NCBI RefSeq assembly: GCF_003130705.1
Contig: NZ_CP021354.1
Location: 434,001 to 498,000, forward strand
Reading direction: 5' to 3'
From: Rhodococcus oxybenzonivorans
Lineage (GTDB): Bacteria > Actinomycetota > Actinomycetes > Mycobacteriales > Mycobacteriaceae
DNA length: 64,000 nucleotides
Below the pieces are notes generated by a model, which had not been told where the DNA came from, did not search any database, and saw nothing but the letters and a program-made list of their open reading frames with translations. The translations under genes were made by a program, and so were the position numbers. Shown one piece after another: positions 1 through 12,773 of this stretch (position 1 is the stretch's first letter; each line of letters starts with the position of its first letter).

Positions 1-4100
<4,100 letters not shown>

Positions 4101-4120
<20 letters not shown>

Positions 4121-4619
4121 GGTAAAGATTCTGCGGTCTGTGCAGTCGACGATCGCCGGCAAGCCGGGGGTCGTCGCCACCGCCCGTGGGATGTCTCACT
4201 TCGGTGAGCACGCCTTCGGCTGGGTGGCCGTCGCCGGAATCGGTGCCGCGCTCGACAAGCCCCGCCGACGTCAGTGGGCGGGAGTCGCCGTCGGCGCGGT
4301 GGGTGCCCACGCGGCGTCGATCGCGATCAAGCGCGTGGTCCGCCGGCCTCGGCCGGTCGACCCGTCCATCCAGGTCAACGTGTCGACACCGAGCAAACTG
4401 AGCTTCCCGTCCTCGCACGCCACGTCCACGACGGCGGCTGCTGTGCTGCTCGGCCGACTCACCGGGCTACCCTTGCCTGCGTTGTTGGTACCGCCGATGC
4501 TGCTCTCCCGGCTCGTTCTGGGAGTGCATTACCCGACCGATGTGCTCGCCGGATCTGCCCTGGGGGCCGCGTCTGCGGCTGCGGTACTCAAGGCCGAGCA
4601 GAAGTTTGGAGAAAAATGA
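4101..4619 (+). CDS. PAP2-type phosphatase (Rv3807c-like)
   Basis: A 172-residue membrane phosphatase of the PAP2/acid phosphatase superfamily. All three signature motifs are visible: KRVVRRPRP, PSSHATST and SRLVLGVHYPTD, giving the phosphate-binding Lys/Arg, the acid-base His and the nucleophilic His. Its M. tuberculosis counterpart in the same position (Rv3807c) is proposed to dephosphorylate decaprenyl-phosphoryl-5-phosphoribose during arabinose donor synthesis; that role is inferred from context. The GTG start at 4101 has a strong ribosome-binding site (AGGAGAGG) inside the end of glfT2, and its stop overlaps the ubiA start. Confidence 0.9.
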
Positions 4620-5521
4620 GCGAGGAACCGGCAGTCGTCACCGGACCCCCGACATCCCTGGCCACAGGCATCGTCCGGGCAGTTCGCCCCCGCCAGTGGG
4701 TGAAGAACGTCCTGGTGCTGGCAGCTCCCATCGCGGCAGGAACGGCCACGGAGCCCGACGTCCTGCTGCCGGTCGCGCTCGCATTCGTGGTGTTCTGCAT
4801 GGCAGCATCCGGCATCTACCTCGTCAACGACGCAATGGATGTCGAAGCGGACCGCGCACACCCCACCAAGCGATTCCGGCCCATCGCGGCCGGCGTCCTC
4901 CCGGTCAACCTGGCATTCGCCATGGCGGTCGTCCTCCTGGTTGGTGCCATCGCCCTGTCGTTCCTGGCCAACTGGCAGCTCGCCGTCGTGATGGCCGTGT
5001 ACATCGGTATCCAGCTGGCGTACTGCTTCGGCCTCAAACATCAGGCCGTCCTGGACATCTGCATCGTCTCGTCTGGCTTCCTGCTGCGCGCCATCGCCGG
5101 CGGTGTAGCCGCCGAGATCGCGTTGTCGCAGTGGTTCCTGCTGGTCATGGCGTTCGGTTCGTTGTTCATGGCCGCCGGTAAGCGGTACGCGGAACTGCAG
5201 CTCGCAGAGAACACCGGGGCGAAGATCCGCAAGTCGCTCGAGAATTACACCACTACGTACCTGCGCTTCGTCTGGACCCTCAGCGCCACGGCCGTGGTGC
5301 TCTGTTACGGACTGTGGGCCTTCCAGCAGGACGACCTGAAGAACACGAACTGGTACGCCATCTCCATGGTGCCGTTCACCATCGCGATCCTCCGCTACGC
5401 GGTCGACGTCGACGGCGGCGAGGCGGGAGAGCCCGAGGAGATCGCTCTGGGCGACCGCGTGCTCCAACTCCTCGCCATCGCCTGGATCGGAGTGGTGGGT
5501 GTCGCTGTCTACCTCGTCTGA
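4616..5521 (+). CDS. ubiA: Decaprenyl-phosphate phosphoribosyltransferase (DPPR synthase)
   Basis: Transfers 5-phosphoribose from PRPP to decaprenyl phosphate, the first committed step to decaprenyl-phospho-arabinose. The 301-residue polytopic protein is a UbiA-superfamily prenyltransferase with the metal-binding NDAMDVEAD motif after the RPRQWVKNVLVLAAP opening that is typical of actinobacterial DPPR synthases. About eight or nine hydrophobic segments follow. The ATG at 4616 overlaps the PAP2 stop (ATGA). Order and identity match Rv3806c. The product would feed DprE1 and DprE2, encoded about 33 kb away in this window. Confidence 0.95.
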   Translation: MSEEPAVVTGPPTSLATGIVRAVRPRQWVKNVLVLAAPIAAGTATEPDVLLPVALAFVVFCMAASGIYLVNDAMDVEADRAHPTKRFRPIAAGVLPVNLAFAMAVVLLVGAIALSFLANWQLAVVMAVYIGIQLAYCFGLKHQAVLDICIVSSGFLLRAIAGGVAAEIALSQWFLLVMAFGSLFMAAGKRYAELQLAENTGAKIRKSLENYTTTYLRFVWTLSATAVVLCYGLWAFQQDDLKNTNWYAISMVPFTIAILRYAVDVDGGEAGEPEEIALGDRVLQLLAIAWIGVVGVAVYLV

Positions 5522-7439
5522 CGTGGTAGGAGGCACCGAACACTCGGATGCCGCCGCGGAGCAGACCGAACGCCACCGGAAGGCCATCCTCTCGAGGGTG
5601 GTCTTCCTCGGGGGTGTGGCCATCTCGGCTCTTCTGATGTTCTGGGGAGCCTGGGAGCGTCGGTGGATCGCCGACGACGGTTTGATCGTCCTGCGCACCG
5701 TGCGCAACCTGCTCGCGGGCAACGGTCCCGTCTTCAACGCAGGTGAACGCGTCGAGGCGAACACCAGTACCGCCTGGACCTACATCGTCTACGCTTTCGG
5801 CTGGCTCACCCAGAGCCGGCTCGAGTACGTGGTCCTCACGATTGCCCTGGTTCTGTCCACGGCAGCCATCGTGCTCGCCATGCTGGGCACGGCCCGGCTC
5901 TATCGCGGTGGATCGTTCGGCTCGGGCGGAACGCTGTTCCTCCTGCCTGCCGGTGTCCTGGTCTACATCGCGGTTCCGCCTGCGCGCGACTTCGCCACGT
6001 CCGGCCTCGAAAGTTGCCTGGTCATCTTCTGGATCGCGCTGCTGTGGCTGCTGCTGATCCGCTGGAGCCAGGCTGCTGCACCCTCCACCGGATCTGTGCT
6101 GATCCTTGCGTTCATCGCGGGAATGGGCCCGCTGGTGCGACCCGAACTGGCTATTCTGGGCGCCCTGTCGCTGGCCATGATCTTCCTCGCGCCCGGACTG
6201 ACCTGGGTGGCGCGCACCGTCATGGTGTTCGTGGCCGGCATCGTGCCGGTCGGGTACCAGATCTGGCGGATGGGCTACTACGCGCTCCCGTATCCCAACA
6301 CCGCGGTGTCGAAGGACGCCGGTGGCGCCAAGTGGTCGCAGGGGTTCGCGTATCTGTGGAATCTGGTCGGCCCGTACCTCCTGTGGCTTCCGTTGCTGTT
6401 CCTTCTCGTCGCCGTGGTGCTCGCCTGGCGGGGTCGCAGCAAGTCTCTCGGCAATGGTGTTGCTCACACTCGCGGGAGCCGTGTCCGACGCCTACGCGCC
6501 CGGCTCCGGACGCAGAATGCGGTGGTTGCATTCATTCTCGGCAGTGGATTCATTCTGGGTCTCTATTCGCTCCGTGTCGGCGGCGACTTCATGCACGGGC
6601 GCGTTCTCCTTCCCGTGCTGTTCTGTTTCCTCGTCCCCGTCGCCGTTATTCCGGTGCGAATTCCCGAGAAGGTGTCGTGGGGGAGAAATCGCGCAACCTC
6701 GATGTTCTTCGCGATGGCATTCCTGTGGGTGGGCACGGTGGTGTGGGCATTCTTCGCGTCCAATACCACCGGAATGCCGGAAGGCGCCGTCGTCGGGCGA
6801 TCCGGAATTGTCGACGAGCGCGCGTTCTACGTGCTCAATACCGGTCACGCTCATCCCATTCGCGCCGACGATTATCTGGACTATCCCCGGATGCGGGCCA
6901 TGGCGGAAACCATTGCGGACACCCCGGACGGTGGCCTGCTCATCGCGTCGCCCGACTACACGTACTGGTTCGTCGTTCCTCCGCCCCTTCCGATCCCAGA
7001 GGGCGGTGCAGGCCACACGGTCTATTTCCTCAACCTGGGCATGACGAGCATGAACGTCGGGCTCGATGTGAAGGTTCTCGACCAGATGGGCCTCGCGTAT
7101 CCGCTCGCGGCCCACACCGAGCGTCTTGACGACGGCCGCATCGGACACGACAAGAACCTCTATCCCGACTGGGTGGTGGTCGACACGGGAATGATCGACA
7201 AGCACCCGTGGATGCCCGGATTCCTCGACGAGGAATGGGTGACGGAAGCGCGCGTGGCGCTGTCCTGCCCAGAGACACAGGAACTGTTGACCTCGTATAG
7301 GTCCGAACTGACCTGGCCGCGTTTCAAGCAGAATTTCAAGGATGCGTTGGATTTCGCGAGTTACCGTTTCGATCGGGTGCCCGCGTATGAAATTCAGCGG
7401 TGCAATCTCGAGCCACCTTTTCCGGAACCGGTGAAATAG
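5499..7439 (+). CDS. aftB: Arabinofuranosyltransferase AftB
   Basis: Adds the terminal beta-1,2-linked arabinofuranose residues that carry mycolates, using decaprenyl-phospho-arabinose on the outer face of the membrane. The 646-residue GT-C protein has about ten hydrophobic helices. The first extracytoplasmic loop has the acidic GT-C motif in RRWIADDGLIVLRTVRNLL, followed by RVEANTSTAWTY, both characteristic of AftB. The C-terminal third is soluble and contains KNLYPDWVVVDTGM. The GTG at 5499 overlaps the end of ubiA by 23 bases with a GGAG site upstream; a second GTG at 5522 is possible. It is the last gene of the glf-aftB run. Confidence 0.94.
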   Translation: MSLSTSSDVVGGTEHSDAAAEQTERHRKAILSRVVFLGGVAISALLMFWGAWERRWIADDGLIVLRTVRNLLAGNGPVFNAGERVEANTSTAWTYIVYAFGWLTQSRLEYVVLTIALVLSTAAIVLAMLGTARLYRGGSFGSGGTLFLLPAGVLVYIAVPPARDFATSGLESCLVIFWIALLWLLLIRWSQAAAPSTGSVLILAFIAGMGPLVRPELAILGALSLAMIFLAPGLTWVARTVMVFVAGIVPVGYQIWRMGYYALPYPNTAVSKDAGGAKWSQGFAYLWNLVGPYLLWLPLLFLLVAVVLAWRGRSKSLGNGVAHTRGSRVRRLRARLRTQNAVVAFILGSGFILGLYSLRVGGDFMHGRVLLPVLFCFLVPVAVIPVRIPEKVSWGRNRATSMFFAMAFLWVGTVVWAFFASNTTGMPEGAVVGRSGIVDERAFYVLNTGHAHPIRADDYLDYPRMRAMAETIADTPDGGLLIASPDYTYWFVVPPPLPIPEGGAGHTVYFLNLGMTSMNVGLDVKVLDQMGLAYPLAAHTERLDDGRIGHDKNLYPDWVVVDTGMIDKHPWMPGFLDEEWVTEARVALSCPETQELLTSYRSELTWPRFKQNFKDALDFASYRFDRVPAYEIQRCNLEPPFPEPVK

Positions 7440-7774
7440 GCCGAATCGGGCAGGCGCGGTCTCCGGTGGCCGACCTGCAGATCTCGATGCCAGAACGTCA
7501 CATCTCGTTTGTGTAACGCCGGGCCCTTCGGTCACGATGTACGTCGATGATGAGTCATCGGTGAAGGTGGTCGAGAAAGTGCCCCGGCAAATGCTCCGCG
7601 AGCGTTTGTCAGGGAACTTTGTGTGACATACAGTCCACCGAGCGCAGTGTGACTTGGAAGAGGTCCGCTGCCGAACCGGGATAGTTCCGGGCCGGCAGGT
7701 CGCCTGTTCCCCGACGGAATCCGCCGGAACCGCCTCTTGGCGGAGTCCGCAGACGAAGAGAGAGAGCAGTATCC
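7440..7774. other. Non-coding gap between aftB and the first mycolyltransferase
   Basis: This 335-base region has no convincing ORF. It must hold the promoter of the mycolyltransferase gene. A weak sigma-A-like pair (TTGTCA at 7606, CATACA at 7627, 15-base spacer) is the best I see. Bases 7715-7725 and 7739-7749 form a stem with one mismatch and a 13-base loop, ending about 25 bases before the ATG, so the leader RNA may fold. The purine-rich GAGAGAGAG around 7758-7766 is the likely ribosome-binding site. Confidence 0.4.
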
Positions 7775-8785
7775 ATGCGTTTTGCCAGAACGAGGTTGTC
7801 TCAGCGCCTCAAGCAGCGTGCGATGGCAGTAGGTGCCGCCGCACTGGTACTGCCTGTGGCCGCAGGAGTCGCTGGTGGAGCCGTCGCCGTGGCAGCACCC
7901 GCTCACGCCGCCCCCGTCCACACCGCACCGTCGGGTGGATACGAGGAGCTGTGGGTTCCTTCTTCGATGGGGAACATCAAGGTCCAGGTGCAGTGGGCAG
8001 CTCGTGGTGGTAGCGCCGCGCTCTACCTGCTCGACGGCCTGCGTGCCCGCAACGACCGCAACGCGTGGAGCTTCGAGACCAACGCGCTGGACCAGTACCG
8101 CAACGACAATGTCACCCTGGTCATGCCGGTCGGCGGCGAGTCGAGCTTCTACTCCGACTGGTACGCGCCCAGCAACTTCAACGGCCAGCCCATCACGTAC
8201 AAGTGGGAGACCTTCCTGACTCAGGAGCTTCCCAACTTCCTCGCGAACTACGGTGTCTCCCGCACCAACAACGCGGTTCTCGGCCTGTCGATGGGTGGCA
8301 GCGCCGCTCTGACGCTCGCCGCGTACCACCGCGACCAGTTCAAGTTCGCCGGTTCGCTCTCCGGGTACCTGAACATCTCCGCTCCCGGCATGCGTGAAGC
8401 CATCCGGGTCGCGATGCTCGACGCCGGCCGGTTCAACGTCGACGCGATGTGGGGCCCGCCGTGGAACCCCGCGTGGCTGCGCAACGACCCGTTCGTGTTC
8501 GCCCCGCGTCTGCAGGGCCTGTCGATGTACATCTCGGCCGCCAGCGGCCTGCCCGGTGAGTTCGACCACCCGCGTGCACCGATCGACTACTACAACACCG
8601 CCAACGGCATGGGACTCGAGGCGCTCGCACTGGCCAACACCCGCGCCTTCCAGGTTCGCCTGGCCACCCTCGGTGTTCCCGCCCACTTCAGCTTCCCCGC
8701 CAACGGCACACACTCGTGGCCGTACTGGAGCTCGGAGCTGTGGAAGGCCCGCGGACAGATCCTGGACACGCTCGGCGCCTGGTGA
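7775..8785 (+). CDS. Antigen 85-type mycolyltransferase, copy 1
   Basis: Secreted mycolyltransferase that moves mycoloyl groups between trehalose monomycolate and arabinogalactan or trehalose. The 336-residue protein starts with a basic n-region, a hydrophobic core and an AHAAP cleavage region (about residue 46). The mature domain is a single alpha/beta hydrolase: YLLDGLRARND, PVGGESSFYSDWY, the nucleophile Ser172 in GLSMGGSAAL and catalytic His313 in NGTHSWPYW. Length matches mycobacterial FbpA/B/C. It is followed by a 12-bp terminator stem and then a second copy, with which it shares a nearly identical central tract (8287-8502). Position corresponds to Rv3804c/Rv3803c, but I cannot assign one-to-one orthology within the family. 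Confidence 0.95.
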   Translation: MRFARTRLSQRLKQRAMAVGAAALVLPVAAGVAGGAVAVAAPAHAAPVHTAPSGGYEELWVPSSMGNIKVQVQWAARGGSAALYLLDGLRARNDRNAWSFETNALDQYRNDNVTLVMPVGGESSFYSDWYAPSNFNGQPITYKWETFLTQELPNFLANYGVSRTNNAVLGLSMGGSAALTLAAYHRDQFKFAGSLSGYLNISAPGMREAIRVAMLDAGRFNVDAMWGPPWNPAWLRNDPFVFAPRLQGLSMYISAASGLPGEFDHPRAPIDYYNTANGMGLEALALANTRAFQVRLATLGVPAHFSFPANGTHSWPYWSSELWKARGQILDTLGAW

Positions 8786-8803
8786 TCTGAGCTCGACATC
8801 GAA

Positions 8804-8832
8804 TGCCGTCCCACCTTCCGGGTGGGACGGCA
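8804..8832 (+). terminator. Perfect 12-bp stem after mycolyltransferase 1
   Basis: TGCCGTCCCACC (8804-8815) pairs perfectly with 8821-8832 across the 5-base loop TTCCG, 18 bases after the stop codon. No T-run follows, as is common for actinobacterial stem-loop terminators. Confidence 0.75.
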
Positions 8833-8945
8833 CTCGTCGTCCGGGACCGGGTCTGTCCGGAGAGAGCCCGAACCGGGGAAACGGTCGGAATTCTCGTACC
8901 CGGGAGTGCGCAACGACATGTTTTGTCAGTAAGGTGATCCCGTCG

Positions 8946-8985
8946 AGACGCCACCCGCGCAGCGATCGCTGCGCGGGTGGCGTCT
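8946..8985. repeat. 40-bp perfect palindrome between two mycolyltransferase genes
   Basis: Bases 8946-8965 (AGACGCCACCCGCGCAGCGA) are followed immediately by their exact reverse complement, centred on GATC. As RNA this would form a very stable hairpin about 80 bases before the next start codon. It could be a second terminator, an mRNA-stability element or a protein-binding site; sequence alone does not decide. Confidence 0.85.
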
Positions 8986-9065
8986 GTACGTGAGATTTTC
9001 ACGAGAGTTCGAGTGGTTGCCGCGTCCGCGGCGCGCGAGGGATCAACCGGAGGGAAGACGATTTC

Positions 9066-10061
9066 ATGCGAGTTGGGGGTTCGACGAGAACGAGCGGGTG
9101 GGCCAGACGCACCGCCGCCGCGATTGCTCTGGCAGTAGCACTGCCGCTGGGCGTGACCATGGTGGGCGGCGGCGCGACCGCATCCGCAGCCTTCGACCCT
9201 GCAGCCCAGGACTTCTGGGTCGACTCGAGCATGGGCCCGGTCAAGAGCCGCATCTGGCGTGCAGCGGACGGCAACACCAGCCGCGTGGTGTACCTGCTCG
9301 ACGGCCTCCGCGCCCAGGACGACCTCAGCGGCTGGGAAATCAACACCGACGCCGGGCCGTTCCTCGCCGCGCAGAACATCAACGTCGTCCAGCCGGTCGG
9401 CGGCCAGTCCAGCTTCTACTCCGACTGGTTGTCGAACTCGACCTTCAACGGTCAGAAGGTCACCTACAAGTGGGAGACCTTCCTCACGGAGGAACTCCGC
9501 AACGCGCTTGCGAACCGTCTCGGTTTCCAGTCCACCCGCAACGGAGTCATCGGCTTGTCGATGGGTGGCAGCGCCGCTCTGACGCTCGCCGCGTACCACC
9601 CGGATCAGTTCAACTACGCCGGTTCGCTCTCCGGGTACCTGAACATCTCCGCTCCCGGCATGCGTGAAGCCATCCGGGTCGCGATGCTCGACGCCGGTCG
9701 GTTCAACGTCGACGCGATGTGGGGCCCGCCGTGGAACCCGGCGTGGCTGCGCAACGACCCGTTCGTCTTCGCCAACAAACTCCGCGACAACGGCACCCGC
9801 GTCTGGGTTTCCGCCGCGAACGGCATTCCCGCCCCCGGCGGCGCCGCCCCCACCGGGGTCATGGACGTGTTCAACGCCACTACCGGCGCGAGCCTCGAGG
9901 CGCTGTCGCTGGCCAACACCCGCGCCTTCCAGGTGCGGATGGCGACCATCGGTGCCAAGAACGTCACCTACAGCTTCCCGCCCCGCGGCATCCACAGCTG
10001 GCGGTACTGGCAGCAGCAGATCCATGATCTGGCACCGGATCTCAGCAACACCATCGGCTAG
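9066..10061 (+). CDS. Antigen 85-type mycolyltransferase, copy 2
   Basis: A 331-residue secreted mycolyltransferase of the antigen 85 family. It has a twin-arginine-like basic start (WARRTAAAIALAVALPL), an ATASAA signal-peptidase region near residue 42, and the mature hydrolase domain with VVYLLDGLRAQDD, PVGGQSSFYSDWL, nucleophile Ser165 in GLSMGGSAAL and catalytic His310 in GIHSWRYW. The ribosome-binding site GGAGGG lies about ten bases before the ATG. Bases 9557-9772 are about 96% identical to copy 1 while the flanks diverge strongly, suggesting gene conversion. The tandem arrangement suggests duplicated function in cell-wall mycolylation. Confidence 0.95.
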   Translation: MRVGGSTRTSGWARRTAAAIALAVALPLGVTMVGGGATASAAFDPAAQDFWVDSSMGPVKSRIWRAADGNTSRVVYLLDGLRAQDDLSGWEINTDAGPFLAAQNINVVQPVGGQSSFYSDWLSNSTFNGQKVTYKWETFLTEELRNALANRLGFQSTRNGVIGLSMGGSAALTLAAYHPDQFNYAGSLSGYLNISAPGMREAIRVAMLDAGRFNVDAMWGPPWNPAWLRNDPFVFANKLRDNGTRVWVSAANGIPAPGGAAPTGVMDVFNATTGASLEALSLANTRAFQVRMATIGAKNVTYSFPPRGIHSWRYWQQQIHDLAPDLSNTIG

Positions 10062-10145
10062 CCGGAAATAGCTCGGAAGTAACAATTGCACCAGCGGTAA
10101 CAGCGCGGCGCCCCCACTCGTCAGTTGATTGCGTGTAGAAAGAAC

Positions 10146-10171
10146 CGGAACGTGAGGCAGTGTTCCGTGTT
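10146..10171 (+). promoter_or_regulatory. Possible ECF-type promoter / inverted repeat before mycolyltransferase 3
   Basis: GGAAC (10147-10151) and GTT (10169-10171) are 17 bases apart, resembling ECF sigma (SigE/SigH-type) promoters. CGGAAC/GTTCCG also forms an inverted repeat (10146-10167). It lies about 35 bases before the ATG. Short motifs of this kind occur by chance in high-GC DNA. Confidence 0.25.
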
Positions 10172-10204
10172 GTGGCCTCGACGCGCAGAGAGAGAGTGAA
10201 CGTC

Positions 10205-12094
10205 ATGCGAGTAGGCCTGCTCGAGGCAGAACGTCAGCGTGTGTCGGCCGGAGTGGTCCGCAGAAGGGTCCTCACCACGCTCGCCGCTGTGCTCGTGGTG
10301 CCGGTGGCGGTCGGGTTCACCTCGGCCGCCACCGCGTCCGCTGCGCCGGTTGCCGTGCATGCGGACCCGGTAGCTACGCAGGCGCCGAGTGGCGCGACGA
10401 TTCATCACGTCGACTGGCTGTCCGACCGCCGGGTCGCGCTGTGGGTCAACTCTCCGTCCATGGGTGTGCCGATTCAGGTCCAGTTGCTGCTCGCCCGCGA
10501 TTGGAATTCCAAGCCGACCGAGAAGTTTCCGTCGGTCTGGATGCTCGACGGCCTGCGGGCGCAGGACAACGAGAACGGCTGGACACTCGAAACCGACGCC
10601 GAATCGTTCTTCGCGGACAAGAACATCAACGTCGTCCTTCCCGTGGGCGGTCAGTCCAGCTTCTACTCCGACTGGGTGGCGCAGGACAACGGCCAGAATT
10701 ACCAGTGGGAGACGTTCCTCACCAAGGAACTGCCGCCGATCCTCGAGAGCGACTGGCGTACCACGCAGACGCGTGGAGTGGTCGGGTTGTCCATGGGCGG
10801 GACGTCGGCCATGTTCCTCGCCGCTCGCAACCAGGGATTCTTCGACTTCGCCGCGTCACTGTCGGGCATGCTGACCACCACGGCGCTCGGAATGCCGCAG
10901 GCCGTCGCGTACGCCATGAGTGATGCCGGCGGGTTCGACGCGAACGCCATGTGGGGACCCCCGACCAGCTCGGCGTGGGAAGAGCACGACCCGTACCTCT
11001 TGGCCGACAAGCTCAAGGGTGTCAGCCTGTACATCTCCAGCGGCAGCGGAACCACCGGCCCGTACGACCAGCCGTCGGGTATTCCGGGCGTGAGCACCAA
11101 TTACGCGGGCATGGGTCTGGAGATTCTTTCGCGCCTCACCTCGCAGACGTTCGCCACCAAGCTCAACAAGCTGGGTATTCCCGCGCAGGTCAATTACCGC
11201 CCGTCCGGGACACACTCGTGGCCGTACTGGCAGTTCGAGCTGCACCAGCTGTGGCCGCAGCTCGCCGCCGCCGTGGGCATCGAGGCAGACAAGCCGGTGT
11301 GCGGCACGGGTGGCTCCATTGCCGGGGTCGCGGCGGCCAGCCCGTGGATCGGGGACTGCCTCACACCCGAGTACAGCCTCGCGGGCGGCACGGTGCAGGA
11401 CTTCCGCTTCGGCAGGATCTTCGCCAAGTCCGACACGGGCACCCATCCGGTTGCCGGGGTCATCGGCGGCGCCTACCAGGCGGCAGGCGGTCCGGCAGGG
11501 CCACTCGGCTACCCGACCACACCCGAGCTGGGCACACCGGACGGTCGCGGTCGTTTCAATCACTTCGAGCACGGGTCCATCTACTGGACACCGCAAACCG
11601 GTGCGCATGCCATCCGCGGGGCCATTCTCGCGGAGTGGGCACGCCAGGGCTGGGAAGGCGGGCCGCTCGGTTACCCGGTGGCCGACGAGGTGCCCACCCC
11701 CGGCAAGGACGGTGTCGTGCAGGGCTTCGAGATCGGCGCCATGTACTACAGCCCCGCCCACGGCACGCACCGCGTGCAGGGGATGATCATGGGCAAGTAC
11801 GCCGAGCTCGGGTATGAAGGCGGATGGCTCGGGTTCCCGAAGACGAGCGAGATCGCAGTCAAGGACGGTGGCCGGTTCAACGAGTTCGAGGGCGGCAACA
11901 TCTACTGGAGCCCGTTGTCCGGCGCCTGGGCGATCGAGAATGGTCCGATCTTCGACGCCTGGAAGAGCGTCGGCTACGAAGCCGGCCGGATCGGCTTCCC
12001 GATCAGTGACAAATTCGTCATCCCCGGCGGTGTGCAGCAAAATTTCCAGACCGGCTACATCACCCTGATCGACGGTAAGGCCGAAGTGCACTGA
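10205..12094 (+). CDS. Antigen 85-type mycolyltransferase with C-terminal LGFP repeats
   Basis: A 629-residue secreted protein. After a signal peptide (core VLTTLAAVLVVPVAVGF, cleavage near ASAAP) comes an antigen-85 domain with WMLDGLRAQDN, PVGGQSSFYSDWV, nucleophile Ser196 in GLSMGGTSAM and His337 in GTHSWPYW. From about residue 365 there are four to five LGFP repeats (GPLGYPTTPE, GPLGYPVADE, GWLGFPKTSE, GRIGFPISDK), each paired with an FxxGxIYW-type strand. LGFP repeats are thought to anchor proteins to the envelope; the same fusion is known from corynebacterial PS1 (Csp1/Cop1). The ATG at 10205 follows GAGAGAGAGTG; the upstream in-frame codons from 10160 are less likely to be translated. 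This long form is probably wall-attached. Confidence 0.94.
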   Translation: MRVGLLEAERQRVSAGVVRRRVLTTLAAVLVVPVAVGFTSAATASAAPVAVHADPVATQAPSGATIHHVDWLSDRRVALWVNSPSMGVPIQVQLLLARDWNSKPTEKFPSVWMLDGLRAQDNENGWTLETDAESFFADKNINVVLPVGGQSSFYSDWVAQDNGQNYQWETFLTKELPPILESDWRTTQTRGVVGLSMGGTSAMFLAARNQGFFDFAASLSGMLTTTALGMPQAVAYAMSDAGGFDANAMWGPPTSSAWEEHDPYLLADKLKGVSLYISSGSGTTGPYDQPSGIPGVSTNYAGMGLEILSRLTSQTFATKLNKLGIPAQVNYRPSGTHSWPYWQFELHQLWPQLAAAVGIEADKPVCGTGGSIAGVAAASPWIGDCLTPEYSLAGGTVQDFRFGRIFAKSDTGTHPVAGVIGGAYQAAGGPAGPLGYPTTPELGTPDGRGRFNHFEHGSIYWTPQTGAHAIRGAILAEWARQGWEGGPLGYPVADEVPTPGKDGVVQGFEIGAMYYSPAHGTHRVQGMIMGKYAELGYEGGWLGFPKTSEIAVKDGGRFNEFEGGNIYWSPLSGAWAIENGPIFDAWKSVGYEAGRIGFPISDKFVIPGGVQQNFQTGYITLIDGKAEVH

Positions 12095-12107
12095 TGCGCG
12101 TAGGCAG

Positions 12108-12144
12108 CGGGCGGGACCGGTCCAGCGGACCGGGTTCCCGCCCG
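12108..12144 (+). terminator. Stem-loop terminator after mycolyltransferase 3
   Basis: CGGGCGGG (12108-12115) pairs with CCCGCCCG (12137-12144), and CCGGTCC (12117-12123) with GGACCGG (12127-12133), separated by a small internal loop; the apical loop is AGC. It lies 13 bases after the stop codon. Confidence 0.7.
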
Positions 12145-12200
12145 ATCTGCGTCTGTACCCTGTCGAGAGACAACGACTTGGAAAACTAGGACGGAATTAG

Positions 12201-12767
12201 ATGCCGCAGCATTTACGTATCAGCACCACCTTCGCACGAGCACTGGCGACCGGCGCGATCGCAGTTGCAGCAAGCGGATTGCTCGTCGGATGTGGCAGCG
12301 ACGACTCCACGGCGACGTCCACACCGTCCGCGACCACCACCACGGCAGCGGCCACGTCCAGTGCTACCGAGAGTTCGGCGCCTGCTCCCAGCGGAAGTGC
12401 CACCTCGTCGGCGCCGGTGACGAGCCCCGGCCAGGCGGCGACCGCGCCGCCCGAGCAGCCCGAAGAAGTTCCCGGTGACTTCCCCGGGCCCAGTGAGGTT
12501 CCTGTCAGCGCGGACGGTCAGCGGTTCCTCGCCGCACTGAAGGACAAGGGCATCGAACCGGCCGCCGACGGCACCATGGCGGTGAGCACCGCCGATTTCA
12601 TCTGCCAGTCCAAGGCAGAAGGCAAGAGCGACGCCGACACGATGGTGTTCGTCACGGCGATGGTGGGCTCCGAGGCTGCTGCGGCGGGCAAGGAGCTCAG
12701 CCAGGAGCAGGCGACAGCCGACGCGCAGACCTACGTGGACGTCGCGCACGCGACCTACTGCAAGTAA
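12201..12767 (+). CDS. Ser/Thr-rich lipoprotein, DUF732-like
   Basis: A 188-residue predicted lipoprotein. The signal sequence ends in the lipobox LLVGC (Cys31), so the mature protein should be diacylated and membrane-anchored. Residues about 32-95 are a low-complexity Ser/Thr/Ala/Pro linker. The C-terminal part (FLAALKDKGIEP ... CQSKAEGK ... YVDVAHATYC) has the two spaced cysteines and helical character of the DUF732 family common in Mycobacteriales. Function is unknown. It lies between the mycolyltransferase cluster and the Rv3802-like hydrolase, with only 6 bases to the latter, so the two are probably co-expressed. Confidence 0.85.
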   Translation: MPQHLRISTTFARALATGAIAVAASGLLVGCGSDDSTATSTPSATTTTAAATSSATESSAPAPSGSATSSAPVTSPGQAATAPPEQPEEVPGDFPGPSEVPVSADGQRFLAALKDKGIEPAADGTMAVSTADFICQSKAEGKSDADTMVFVTAMVGSEAAAAGKELSQEQATADAQTYVDVAHATYCK

Positions 12768-12773
12768 ACGCCG

